From CBDESN01 sp965242495 (GTDB lineage: Bacteria; Pseudomonadota; Alphaproteobacteria; MPNO01), in contig OZ251446.1 of NCBI GenBank assembly GCA_965242495.1, forward strand, positions 1,178,001 through 1,242,000: a DNA stretch of 64,000 nucleotides, written 5' to 3'. The notes below the pieces were generated by a model, which had not been told where the DNA came from, made no database searches, and worked only from the letters and a program-made list of their open reading frames with translations. The position numbers were made by a program, and so were the translations under genes. Below, piece after piece: positions 7,745 to 15,379 of this stretch (positions are counted from its first letter, which is position 1; every line of letters begins with the position of its first letter).

Positions 7745-8674
7745 ATGATGAACCTCCCCGAGGATTTCCTCAAAGGCTCGATCCCGCCCTTGATCACGCC
7801 GTTCCGCGACGGCGCCGTCGATTACGACGCCTATGCCGGGCTGGTCGAGTTTCAGATCGAAAACGGCTCGCACGGGATCCTGGTCAACGGGACGACGTCC
7901 GAGCCCGCGAGCCTGACCGTCGCCGAGCGCAACCGTCTGGTCGACGCGGCCGTCGAGGCCGCCGGCGGCAGGCTGCCCGTGGTCGCCGCGACCGGCTCGC
8001 AGTCCTTCGCCGAGACCGAGGCCCTGACCGTCCATGCCGACCGCGCCGGGGCGGACGCGCTGCTGATCGTCACGCCGTACTACGTCCGCCCGCCGCAGCG
8101 CGGCCTGGTCGAATACTATCTGGAGATCGCCAAGCGCGCCGACAAGCCGTGGATGATCTACCACATTCCGGGCCGGGCCGCGGTCGGCGTCACGCTCGAC
8201 ACGGTGACGGAGATCGCCGGCAAGGCGCCCGCCTTCGTCGGCATGAAGCATGCGGTGGACGATCTCGGCTTCGTCAGCGCCTGTCTCGACCGGTTGGGCA
8301 TGGCGTTCCGCATCTTCGTCGGGCTCGAAGACCTCAGCTACCCGATGATGGCCGTGGGCGCGTGCGGGCTGATGAACGCCGTCGGCAATTTGCAGCCCGG
8401 CCTGCTCGCGCGCATGTGCGAGGAGGTCCGCAAGGGCGATCCGGGCGCGGCGCGCGACCTGCATTACCGGCTGTTCGAGCTCAACCAGGCGGTGTTCTAC
8501 GACACCAACCCGATCCCGATGAAATACATGATGAGGCGGCTGGGGCTGATCCCGAAGAACGAGCACCGCCTGCCCATGGTCCCCGCGACCGCCGAACTCG
8601 AACGGCGCCTCGACGACGTGCTCCGCCGCGCCGGCCTGCTCGACGCCGACGGGGTCGCGCAGGCGGCGGAATAG
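7745..8674 (+). CDS. dihydrodipicolinate synthase (DapA) family protein
   Basis: A 309-residue class I aldolase/lyase of the DapA/NAL family. Signatures are GILVNGTTSEPASLT, the tyrosine region YHIPGRAAVGVTLDT and the Schiff-base lysine in AFVGMKHAVDD. Members condense or cleave pyruvate-type 2-oxo acids. Because it pairs with a beta-hydroxyacid dehydrogenase 10 bp downstream, a catabolic role is more likely than lysine synthesis. Two adjacent ATG codons follow AGGAAGGGTGACGGCG; the first was used. It may equally be a 2-keto-3-deoxy sugar acid or hydroxy-dipicolinate-type lyase. Confidence 0.87.
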   Translation: MMNLPEDFLKGSIPPLITPFRDGAVDYDAYAGLVEFQIENGSHGILVNGTTSEPASLTVAERNRLVDAAVEAAGGRLPVVAATGSQSFAETEALTVHADRAGADALLIVTPYYVRPPQRGLVEYYLEIAKRADKPWMIYHIPGRAAVGVTLDTVTEIAGKAPAFVGMKHAVDDLGFVSACLDRLGMAFRIFVGLEDLSYPMMAVGACGLMNAVGNLQPGLLARMCEEVRKGDPGAARDLHYRLFELNQAVFYDTNPIPMKYMMRRLGLIPKNEHRLPMVPATAELERRLDDVLRRAGLLDADGVAQAAE

Positions 8675-8684
8675 GGGCGCGCCG

Positions 8685-9578
8685 ATGTCGGACCGGCGAC
8701 GCTTCGGCCTGATCGGGGCCGGCACGATGGGCAAGGGGCTCGGCCGGAACCTGATCCGGCGCGGGTTTGCGGTCGCCGCCGTCGACCCCGACCCGGAACG
8801 GATGGCGTTCATCCGGAGCCTCGGGGCCGCCGAAGCCAACGGCATCGCCGGCCTCGCCGCCTCGAGCGACGTGATCGGCGCCTGCCTGCCGAGTCTGGCC
8901 GCGATCCGCGAAGCCTTCGAGGGCCCCGACGGAATCATCGCCAACGCCCGGCCCGGCAGCGTCGTCGTCGATTTCTCGACCAGCGACCCCCGGCTCACCC
9001 GCGAGCTCGGCGCCAAGGCGGCCGAGCGCTCGATCGCGATGATCGACGCGCCGATGCTACGGATGGAGCGCCATGCGTGGGAGGGCGAGCTGGTGCTGCT
9101 GGTCGGCGGCGAGGCGGATACGGTCGCCGGATGCGCCGCCGTGTTCGAGGCCGTCTCCGAGCGCTTCATCCATTGCGGCCCGCTCGGCAGCGGCCACATC
9201 TTCAAGCTGCTCAACAACGTCAGCGGGCTGGCGATGCATGCGGCCTATTGCGAGAGCTTCACGCTCGGCAGGAAGCTCGGCGTCGATCTGGACCTGCTGC
9301 TCGAAGTCATCCGCAGCGGCATGGCGGGAAGCACGATCCTGGACGCGACCAGCCACCGGGTGGTCACCGGCGAGGAAGGCCAGCTCTTCGCCACCGACAC
9401 GGCGCTCAAGGACGTGACGTTGTTCACGCGGCTCGCCGAGGACGTCGGCTCGCCCGCCCCGGTCGCCGCCGGCGCGCGCAGCGCGTATCAGCTGACGTCG
9501 CTGATGGGCTATGGCGGCGACGACATCGTCAATATCGGCGCCGCGCTGGAGCGGCTTGCCGGCGCGGACGAGAAGTAG
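8685..9578 (+). CDS. beta-hydroxyacid dehydrogenase (3-hydroxyisobutyrate dehydrogenase family)
   Basis: A 297-residue NAD(P)-dependent dehydrogenase. The Rossmann loop is GLIGAGTMGKGLGRNL, the substrate-binding block follows as VVVDFSTSDPRLTREL, and the catalytic lysine region is GPLGSGHIFKLLNNVSGLAM. The family includes 3-hydroxyisobutyrate, tartronate semialdehyde and phosphogluconate-like dehydrogenases. It is 10 bp after the DapA-like gene, so both probably work in one pathway. Its 3' end overlaps the convergent gene at 9529 by 50 bp. Confidence 0.9.
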   Translation: MSDRRRFGLIGAGTMGKGLGRNLIRRGFAVAAVDPDPERMAFIRSLGAAEANGIAGLAASSDVIGACLPSLAAIREAFEGPDGIIANARPGSVVVDFSTSDPRLTRELGAKAAERSIAMIDAPMLRMERHAWEGELVLLVGGEADTVAGCAAVFEAVSERFIHCGPLGSGHIFKLLNNVSGLAMHAAYCESFTLGRKLGVDLDLLLEVIRSGMAGSTILDATSHRVVTGEEGQLFATDTALKDVTLFTRLAEDVGSPAPVAAGARSAYQLTSLMGYGGDDIVNIGAALERLAGADEK

Positions 9579-10332
9579 CCGACGGGGCCGGACCGGCGGC
9601 GGCGAAGCCCGGATCGACCGCCTTCGCCAGCGCGGCGTAGCGCCGCGACAGCCGCATGGCGGGGCTCCCGGGCGACGCGCGGCAGTCTTCGCACATATCG
9701 ACGCTGGTATGGGGCGCGGGCGCGAAGGCGAGCGCGTCGGCGAGCGCGGCTTGCGCCGCGCCGGACCCGGGATCCAACCGCGCCCCGGACAGGAGGAGGC
9801 GCCGCATTTCGGTTTCGTCGCCCGCGGCCGCCCGTTCGAGCATCCCGAGCCATATTGCGCGATAGCGGCGGCTGCGCTCGTAATGGGCCGCGACGCAGCA
9901 TTCGGGATAGCCCAGCAGCCGGGCTTCCTGCGCCGGCGTCGGCCGGCCGCTCTCGCACACCTCCGCCGCCTCGTCGGCGACCGAGCGGGCGCGCGCGACG
10001 TAATACGCCCGGCATCCCGACAGCCCCTCGCGCAGCTGGGCCGCGAACCACGCCGGCAGTCCTTCTCCCTCCAGGCTCGCATCCCAATAGGGGCCTTCGA
10101 CCGCGCGCAGCGCCAGGTCGGCGGCGAACCGCAACACGCCCCCGACCCATTGCGGGTCGTCGAAGCCGCGCCCGAGCAGAAACACCGGCTTCAGCCCGGC
10201 GAGCATGGCGAGGAAATCCAGCCTGTCCTGCGCGGCGTCGAGGCGACGCCCGGCGTCCGACCGGTCGAACGGGACCGCGCCGAGCTTCCTGTAGACGCTC
10301 CGCAGCAGCGCCTTGTTGGCGATTCGCGTCAT
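9529..10332 (-). CDS. uncharacterised protein with LLGYPECC motif (DUF483-like)
   Basis: A 267-residue soluble protein starting MTRIANKALLRSVYRKLG. The clearest feature is LLGYPECCVAAHYERS around residue 145, a Gly-Tyr-Pro-x-Cys-Cys signature that I associate with DUF483-like proteins of unknown role. A second Cys pair, DMCEDCRASPGSPAMRLS, lies near residue 215 and could join in metal binding. The tail is arginine-rich and overlaps the opposing dehydrogenase gene by 50 bp, so the last ~17 residues may be dispensable. A copy of a dispersed 67-bp repeat lies 54 bp upstream of its start. Confidence 0.7.
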   Translation of the reverse strand: MTRIANKALLRSVYRKLGAVPFDRSDAGRRLDAAQDRLDFLAMLAGLKPVFLLGRGFDDPQWVGGVLRFAADLALRAVEGPYWDASLEGEGLPAWFAAQLREGLSGCRAYYVARARSVADEAAEVCESGRPTPAQEARLLGYPECCVAAHYERSRRYRAIWLGMLERAAAGDETEMRRLLLSGARLDPGSGAAQAALADALAFAPAPHTSVDMCEDCRASPGSPAMRLSRRYAALAKAVDPGFAAAGPAPSATSRPRRQAAPARRRY

Positions 10333-10377
10333 GTCGGGAGCGCGCCGGTCGCCGATGCGTCGGGAAACGGGACAAGC

Positions 10378-10786
10378 CTATACGCGAACCCGCTGATCCA
10401 CCAAAGCGACCCGCGGCGAGAAGGCTCCGTCCGAAACGGATTCCCGCTTTCGCCCTGTGGAGGCGGGCTCGTACTCGATCGCCGGCGCCTCTCCTTCGTC
10501 GGCGAGGGACCGCCGGGCGAACGCGCGGGCATGGGCGACCGACCGCCCGACCGCAGCCTCCGTGTCCTCGGCCGAGATCACGGCGCCCAGCTCGATCGCT
10601 GCGCGATCGCGACCGAAGGCGGCGGCGATGGCGCGCACTCGCGGCGTCGCCGACCTCGACGCCATAGCCCCTGACGGCCTCCGCCGTCTTCTCGAACCGG
10701 CGCTGGACGCAGCGCAAGTCTTCCGCTACCAGCGCGATTCGGTCGACGCCGGCGCGGCGTCCGGCCGATCCCGATATTGAGGTCAA
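10378..10786 (-). pseudogene. frameshifted small gene truncated by a dispersed repeat
   Basis: Read on the minus strand, one frame gives RIALVAEDLRCVQRRFEKTA then EAVRGYGVEVGDAA, and a second frame, taken up near 10640, continues RAIAAAFGRDRAAIELGAV and ISAEDTEAAVGRSVAHARAF. Both pieces look like one normal helical protein of about 110 residues split by a 1-base indel. The last ~25 codons are the dispersed repeat read through. The 5' end has no good start codon (TTG at 10786), so the gene is probably dead. Function unknown. Confidence 0.4.
10386..10452 (+). repeat. dispersed 67-bp repeat, copy 1
   Basis: About 83% identical to 51502-51568. The best conserved part is CGGCGAGAAGGCTCCGTCCG followed by AAACGGATTCCCGCTTTCG. 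In both places it lies just ahead of a minus-strand gene start. Confidence 0.8.
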
Positions 10787-10818
10787 CGGCTACGCCCTAC
10801 GACCCGGACGATGGCTGG

Positions 10819-11331
10819 ATGTACGCGGCGATGGCCGCGATCGCCGCCTGTCTCTGGACCGCGGTCATGGTCTTCCTCCTCCGCCAGGGATACGGCGCGG
10901 AGAGCTCGGCCCTCACCGCCGCCGTCGCGACCATGGTCCTGTTCCTTCCGGTCGTAGTCCTGCTCTGCCTCGTCTGGCGCTCCATCGGGCTGGTCGTCGA
11001 CGTCGCCGGGGAGCTGTCCGATGAACTGCGCCTGGTCCGCCGCTATCGCCGCCGCCGGAAGGCGTACAAGCAGAAGGAGCACCACCCGGACCTCGACCCC
11101 GAAGACTACGCCCGCGCCCAGCGCATCCTCGACGAAGGGGAGCTGTTCGAGGCGCAGCGGGCTCGACACGCGATCGGGTTTCTCGAAGACGACGGCCGCC
11201 TGTGGACCGCCGTCGTCAAGGCCACCAGCGACGGGGCCAAGACCTACCTCCTCACCCTGCACGGAGTGCAGCCTTACGACTTGCGCGCTGCGCGCCGACG
11301 GCTCAGGCGGTTCGACCCGGAAGGGGAATGA
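10819..11331 (+). CDS. uncharacterised membrane protein with two transmembrane segments
   Basis: A 170-residue protein from the ATG at 10819 (an in-frame TTG at 10777 would add 14 residues; neither has a clear ribosome site). It begins MYAAMAAIAACLWTAVMVFL and has a second hydrophobic segment ATMVLFLPVVVLLCLVW near residue 40, then a highly charged cytoplasmic tail with RRYRRRRKAYKQKEHH and several helices. No recognised domain. Its stop codon lies inside the first copy of the structured repeat described at 11311. The gene may be part of a phage- or element-derived set of small genes. Confidence 0.55.
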   Translation: MYAAMAAIAACLWTAVMVFLLRQGYGAESSALTAAVATMVLFLPVVVLLCLVWRSIGLVVDVAGELSDELRLVRRYRRRRKAYKQKEHHPDLDPEDYARAQRILDEGELFEAQRARHAIGFLEDDGRLWTAVVKATSDGAKTYLLTLHGVQPYDLRAARRRLRRFDPEGE

Positions 11332-11428
11332 TGTCGCCGGGCGGGCCGTAACCCCTGCGCTCGCCCGAAGGCATGAGGTCCTTACGAATGACTCCGGCGA
11401 CGGAAGGTAAGGATAGACCAGATGGCGG
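11311..11428 (+). repeat. structured intergenic repeat, copy A
   Basis: Begins TCGACCCGGAAGGGG before a stop codon and ends at the next start codon (AGACCAGATGGCGG). GTCGCCGG at 11333-11340 pairs with CCGGCGAC at 11394-11401. A ribosome site (AAGGTAAGGAT) follows the stem, so the unit reads as a 5' leader. Confidence 0.85.
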
Positions 11429-11655
11429 AACGCCCGCAATTCTCGTCGGATGATCCCTCGGACGAGGAGATAGACGACGAGAAGGTGACCCCGGTCGGTC
11501 GGGGACCGAAAGGGGAGATCATCGTGGCCGACGGGACGCGCGTGTGGGCCTGTCTCAACTGTGGCCAATGGGAGACCGACCAGGAGTGGCCACCTGATCG
11601 AAACGCAGCGGATCAGGGCGACTTATGCGGCTTCTGCTCTCGGGATGGAGAATGA
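11422..11655 (+). CDS. small acidic CxxC protein, zinc-ribbon-like
   Basis: A 77-residue protein: an acidic head (MAERPQFSSDDPSDEEIDDE), a middle strand pattern KGEIIVADGTRVWAC, then CLNCGQWETDQEW and DLCGFCSRDGE. The two Cys-x-x-Cys pairs (ACLNC and CGFC) suggest a zinc knuckle. The start follows AAGGTAAGGAT in repeat copy A, and the stop lies at the beginning of repeat copy B. Small proteins of this type are common in phages, but no family was recognised. Confidence 0.6.
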   Translation: MAERPQFSSDDPSDEEIDDEKVTPVGRGPKGEIIVADGTRVWACLNCGQWETDQEWPPDRNAADQGDLCGFCSRDGE

Positions 11656-11751
11656 TGTCGCCGGGCGGGCCACAACCCCCGCGCTCGCCCGAAGGCATGA
11701 GGTCCTTGCGAATGACTCCGGCGACGGAAGGGAGGATAGACCAGATGGCGG
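11640..11751 (+). repeat. structured intergenic repeat, copy B
   Basis: Same unit as at 11311, spaced 329 bp from it. GTCGCCGG at 11657-11664 pairs with CCGGCGAC at 11718-11725. It shares about 30 further bases with copy D beyond the start codon. The 79-codon frame that follows (11745-11984) has no convincing protein character. Confidence 0.85.
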
Positions 11752-11940
11752 GTCGGCTCCAACATCCCGCAGGACGCGGCCGGATCGCTACGCGCCGCTC
11801 GGAGGCCGGGCCGGGCCGCCGGGGGGCGAAGGCCGGATGCCCGGAGCGGGCCTCTCCAACCGGCCCGGCGATGCCTTCCACAATCCCGGACACAGGCCAA
11901 GGGCCGCGACCTCCGGGCGGCGCGGCGGCGCTGGGAGAGG

Positions 11941-12064
11941 ATCGACCGGAAGGGGTAATGATCGGCGCCGTGCGGGTCGCCTGACCCCGCGCTCGCCCGA
12001 GGGCATGAGGTGAAGGCGGAATGACTCCAGCGCCGACCAAGAGAGAGGGTAGACCAGATGGCGG
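11941..12064 (+). repeat. structured intergenic repeat, copy C (diverged)
   Basis: The most diverged copy. The outer stem is TCGGCGC at 11962-11968 with GCGCCGA at 12030-12036, so both arms changed together relative to copies A, B and D. It ends AGAGAGGGTAGACCAGATG at the start of a 13-codon frame. Confidence 0.8.
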
Positions 12065-12091
12065 ATCGAACGCAACAGAACGAGCGGACGC

Positions 12092-12172
12092 ATGGGTGAC
12101 AGGAGCTCAATCGAGTGGACGGACGCCACCTGGAACCCGGTCACCGGCTGCACCAGGATCGGCGCCGGCTGC
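12092..12172 (+). pseudogene. N-terminal remnant of a phage Gp37/Gp68 (DUF5131) gene
   Basis: The 27 codons read MGDRSSIEWTDATWNPVTGC then TRIGAGC. This is the start of DUF5131 proteins, normally continuing into a CxxCYA cysteine motif. Here the sequence runs straight into repeat copy D and the rest is missing. It is a clear fossil of a phage-type gene. Confidence 0.65.
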
Positions 12173-12174
12173 GC

Positions 12175-12292
12175 TCGACCTGGAGGGGGAATGATGTCGC
12201 CGGGCGGGCCACAACCCCCGCGCTCGCCCGAAGGCATGAGGCGACTGCGAATATGACTCCGGCGACGGAAGGGAGGATAGACCAGTTGGCGG
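12175..12292 (+). repeat. structured intergenic repeat, copy D
   Basis: Same unit, 234 bp after copy C. GTCGCCGG at 12196-12203 pairs with CCGGCGAC at 12259-12266. It ends at a TTG start (ACCAGTTGGCGG) where copies A to C have ATG. Confidence 0.85.
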
Positions 12293-12477
12293 ACCGAACG
12301 CAACGTCCCGCAAGACGCGGCCGGATATTCCACATCGAGGGGGCTCGGCGGTCCTACACGACGGGGCGCAGATGGACGCTGTGCGGGCGGCAGGTCACCG
12401 ATCGGCGGATCCGCTCGCCGTCGGCGCTGGTCTCGTCTGACGAGGAGAACGCCTGCGCCGCCTACCCGTTGATATAG
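12286..12477 (+). CDS. small phage-type protein, TTG start
   Basis: A 63-residue frame starting at a TTG placed exactly where the other repeat copies have ATG, after GGGAGGAT. The protein contains RIFHIEGARRSYTTGRRWTL, CGRQVTDRRIR and ends NACAAYPLI. The pattern T-L-C-G-R and a late Cys resembles small Cys-containing phage proteins, but the final CxxC expected for such proteins is absent, possibly from a change near the 3' end. It may be inactive. Confidence 0.4.
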   Translation: MADRTQRPARRGRIFHIEGARRSYTTGRRWTLCGRQVTDRRIRSPSALVSSDEENACAAYPLI

Positions 12478-12576
12478 CGATGGCCTGGCGGGACTTCCGC
12501 CGCCCCGGTTCTCCCCTACGGTCGGGCGATTGGGGATTCACGCGCATAGGCCCGGAGGGCCGGCGCGCCTGGGCCG

Positions 12577-12780
12577 GGCCGCCCGCCCGACCCGGACGAG
12601 GCGACCCACATCGCCATCTGTCTGCACGGGGCGCGCATCCCGGACGGCCCGGCCTGGCGGTGGGACGGCGACGCCGGGCGCCCGACTCTCTCCCCGTCGA
12701 TCCGCTGCCTGATGGGCCGGGGGACGGGCCGCCGACACGCCTCGCGCGGTTCTCGCGCCGGCGCGGTGTCGTGCTATACT
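12577..12780 (+). pseudogene. remnant of a phage-type protein (DUF6527-like)
   Basis: One frame of the 341-bp gap before the first TauD gene reads PDPDEATHIAICLHGARIPD, then GPAWRWDGDAGRPTLSPSIR. The G-D-x-x-x-P-T-L-x-P-S-I string is typical of a small phage protein family. No start codon or complete C-terminus is seen, and the downstream part becomes arginine-rich. I read it as a decayed gene. Confidence 0.35.
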
Positions 12781-12818
12781 GAACGCTCCCGGCGCGTGGC
12801 GGACCGGAGGCGGGCGGC

Positions 12819-13670
12819 ATGGACATCGACGTGAGACCGTTGTCGGACGCGCTCGGCGCCGAAGTCCTCGGGCTCGATCTGCGTCGGCCGCTGGATGACG
12901 TCGCCGTCCGCGCGATCGAAGACGCTTGGCTCGAGCATATCGTGCTGGTGTTCCGCGATCAGTCGCTGGACGACGAGGCGCAGCTTCGCTTCGCGGCGCG
13001 GTTCGGCGATCTCGGCGCCCGCGCCCGGCCCGCCGCGCGCCGCCCGGAAGGGGCGGACTACAATGCATCGCTGATGCTGATCTCCAACGTGCGCGAAGAC
13101 GGACGGGCGATCGGGTCGCTGCCCGACGGCGAAATGTGGTTCCACCACGACATGTGCTATGTCGAAGCGCCCTACCGGGGTACGATGCTGTACGCCATCG
13201 AACTCCCGTCGCGAGGCGGCAACACGTTGTTCGCCAATATGTACAAGGCCTATGACAGCCTGCCGGCAAGCGCCAAGGCGCGCATCGAGGGCCGCAAGGC
13301 GCTCCAGATCTACGACTTCACGATGACCGAGCCGGTGGCCGTCCACGCCGACACCGACCTCGACGCCTATCAGCATTACGCACAGCCGGTCGCGATCACG
13401 CATCCGTTCACCGGCCGCAAGGCGCTCTACGTCAACCCGCTGATCACGGCGCGCATCGAAGGCCTGCCGAAAGCCGAAAGCGAGGCGTTGCTGGTCGAGC
13501 TGTTCCGCTTCGCCGAGCGCTCAGAGCTGGTCTACGAACATGTGTGGCGGCCCGGCGATCTGGCGATGTGGGACAACTGGTGCTCCTGCCACGCGCGCAC
13601 CGATTTCCCGGCCGACGAACGCCGGACGCTGCGCCGCTGTACGATCCTCGGCCGGCCCCTCCACGAATGA
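12819..13670 (+). CDS. TauD/TfdA-family Fe(II)/2-oxoglutarate dioxygenase, copy 1
   Basis: A 283-residue enzyme. MDIDVRPLSDALGAEVLGLD is the family N-terminus. The 2-His-1-carboxylate facial triad is visible as MWFHHDMCY (HxD) and the distal His in WCSCHARTDFP; the 2-oxoglutarate-binding arginine lies in RRTLRRCTILG. The family hydroxylates taurine, alkyl sulfates, 2,4-D and many others. GGAGG lies before the ATG. It is about 50% alike to the next gene and ends 14 bp before it. The actual substrate is unknown. Confidence 0.93.
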   Translation: MDIDVRPLSDALGAEVLGLDLRRPLDDVAVRAIEDAWLEHIVLVFRDQSLDDEAQLRFAARFGDLGARARPAARRPEGADYNASLMLISNVREDGRAIGSLPDGEMWFHHDMCYVEAPYRGTMLYAIELPSRGGNTLFANMYKAYDSLPASAKARIEGRKALQIYDFTMTEPVAVHADTDLDAYQHYAQPVAITHPFTGRKALYVNPLITARIEGLPKAESEALLVELFRFAERSELVYEHVWRPGDLAMWDNWCSCHARTDFPADERRTLRRCTILGRPLHE

Positions 13671-13684
13671 ACGGACGAAGCGGG

Positions 13685-14530
13685 ATGCCGATCACCGTCA
13701 CCCCCGTCTCGGACGCCCTCGGAGCCGAGATCGGCGGGATCGATCTCCGCCGTCCCCTCGACGGCGAGACCGTCGGCCGCATCCATCGGGCCTTCCTCGA
13801 CCATCTCGTCCTCGTCGTCCGCGGCCAGGAGCTCGAGCAGGACGATCTGGTGCGTTTCACCGGCTATTTCGGCGACGTCGGCGCCCCCGCCCGGCCGAAG
13901 GAGTATCGGACCGTAGGCCAGCGCCGGGTGCACGAGAAGATCATGCTGATCACCAACGTTCGCGAGAACGGCGAGCCCATCGGCACGCTGCCCGACGGCG
14001 AGATGTCCTTCCATCACGACATGATGCACGCCGACGTCCCGCACAAGGCGACGCTGCTCTATGCGGTCGACATCCCCTCGCATGGCGGCAACACGCTGTT
14101 CGCCAACCTCTACAAGGCCTACGAGACGCTGCCCGACGAGGTCCGCCGGCCGCTGGAGGGGCGGCGCGCCTTCCACCACTACAACTACGGCTCGCAGCAC
14201 AAGGGCGACGACAAGGGCGTGCCCGCCTTCTCCGAGGCCGTCCACCCGGTATTCCGCACCCACGCCGAGACCGGGCGCAAGGCGATCTACGTCAACCGGC
14301 TGATGACCGAGGGCGTCGTAGACATGGATCGGCGGGAGAGCGACGCGCTGCTGACCGGGGTCTACGACCATTCGGAGCGGAGCGAGTTCGTCTACGAACA
14401 TGTCTGGCGTCCGGGCGATCTGATCATGTGGGACAACGGCTGCACCATGCATGCGCGGCGGGACTTCCCCGCCGACCAGCGGCGGCTGATGTGGCGGACC
14501 ACGATCGACGGCGTCGAGCGGCCGGTCTAG
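13685..14530 (+). CDS. TauD/TfdA-family Fe(II)/2-oxoglutarate dioxygenase, copy 2
   Basis: A 281-residue paralogue of the preceding gene: MPITVTPVSDALGAEIGGID at the start, FHHDMMHAD for the HxD, and CTMHARRDFPADQRRLMWRT for the distal His and arginine. Between the halves both copies share SHGGNTLFANLYKAYETLP-type sequence. The ATG at 13685 was preferred because it gives the same N-terminus as copy 1; an in-frame ATG at 13667 overlapping the upstream stop is an alternative. Divergence between copies suggests different substrates. Confidence 0.92.
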   Translation: MPITVTPVSDALGAEIGGIDLRRPLDGETVGRIHRAFLDHLVLVVRGQELEQDDLVRFTGYFGDVGAPARPKEYRTVGQRRVHEKIMLITNVRENGEPIGTLPDGEMSFHHDMMHADVPHKATLLYAVDIPSHGGNTLFANLYKAYETLPDEVRRPLEGRRAFHHYNYGSQHKGDDKGVPAFSEAVHPVFRTHAETGRKAIYVNRLMTEGVVDMDRRESDALLTGVYDHSERSEFVYEHVWRPGDLIMWDNGCTMHARRDFPADQRRLMWRTTIDGVERPV

Positions 14531-14553
14531 CCGGCGTAGCGAGCGAGGCCGCC

Positions 14554-15363
14554 ATGCCCAAGCTGCTGTCTCCGGACCGGATCGAAGCCTATGCGCGCGA
14601 CGGCTGCATCTTCCCGATCCGCGTCATGAGCGGCGGCGAGGCGCGCGGCTTGCGCCGGCGGTTCGACGCGCTCGAGGCCGAGATCGACCACGAGGCGCAG
14701 AGCCGGTTCAAGATCAAGGCGCACCTGCCCTTTCCCTGGCTCAACCGGCTGGTGCGCCACCCGGTCATCCTCGACGCCGTGGAGGACCTCATCGGCCCCG
14801 ACATCCTGTGCTGGGGTTCGAGCTTCTTCGCCAAGCGGGCGCGGGATCCGCGCTTCGTCTCCTGGCACCAGGATTCGGTCTATTACGGGCTGCGGCCGGC
14901 GGACACGGCGACGGTCTGGTTCGCCTTCACCGACAGCACGATCCGGGCCGGCTGCATGCGCTTCATTCCGGGCTCGCACCGGGACGGACCGATCGACCAC
15001 GACGAGACCTTCGACGCGAACAACCTGCTGATGCGCGGCCAGACCATCCGCGGAGTCGACGAGTCGAAGGCCATCGACATCGAGCTCGCGGCCGGCGAGA
15101 TATCGATCCATCACGAAAGCGTGGCGCACGGATCGAACCCCAATGAATCGGGCGATGCGCGGATCGGCCTGTCGATCCATTACGTGGCGCCCCACGTCCG
15201 CCAGACGGCGTTCGCCGGGGCCACCGCGCAGCTGGTGCGCGGCAGGGACGCGGAGGGCCACTGGCTACCCGACCCGGAGCCCAGGCGGCATCTCGACCCC
15301 GATTGTCTGGCCGCCCTCGACGCCGCCTACCGCCAATATCGCAGCGGCATCGGCAAACGCTGA
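14554..15363 (+). CDS. phytanoyl-CoA dioxygenase (PhyH) family protein, copy 1
   Basis: A 269-residue Fe(II)/2-oxoglutarate enzyme. FVSWHQDSVYYGL supplies the HxD, and ISIHHESVAHGSNPNESGDA supplies the distal His, with the binding arginine just after (RIGLSIHYV). The C-terminal part ends DPEPRRHLDPDCLAALDAAY. Bacterial PhyH proteins act on diverse small molecules, not only phytanoyl-CoA. It lies 23 bp after the second TauD gene and is paralogous to the next gene. Confidence 0.93.
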   Translation: MPKLLSPDRIEAYARDGCIFPIRVMSGGEARGLRRRFDALEAEIDHEAQSRFKIKAHLPFPWLNRLVRHPVILDAVEDLIGPDILCWGSSFFAKRARDPRFVSWHQDSVYYGLRPADTATVWFAFTDSTIRAGCMRFIPGSHRDGPIDHDETFDANNLLMRGQTIRGVDESKAIDIELAAGEISIHHESVAHGSNPNESGDARIGLSIHYVAPHVRQTAFAGATAQLVRGRDAEGHWLPDPEPRRHLDPDCLAALDAAYRQYRSGIGKR

Positions 15364-15379
15364 CCACGGAGAGCCTCAG

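Noticed and set aside
11745..11984. A 79-codon frame after repeat copy B, starting MAGRLQHPAGRGRI
   Set aside because: The frame is Pro/Gly/Arg-rich without secondary-structure pattern and ends inside repeat copy C; open frames of this size arise by chance at this GC content.
11311..12292. Integron attC-like cassette array
   Set aside because: The units lack RYYYAAC/GTTRRRY core sites and no integrase was seen, so the integron explanation is not supported.
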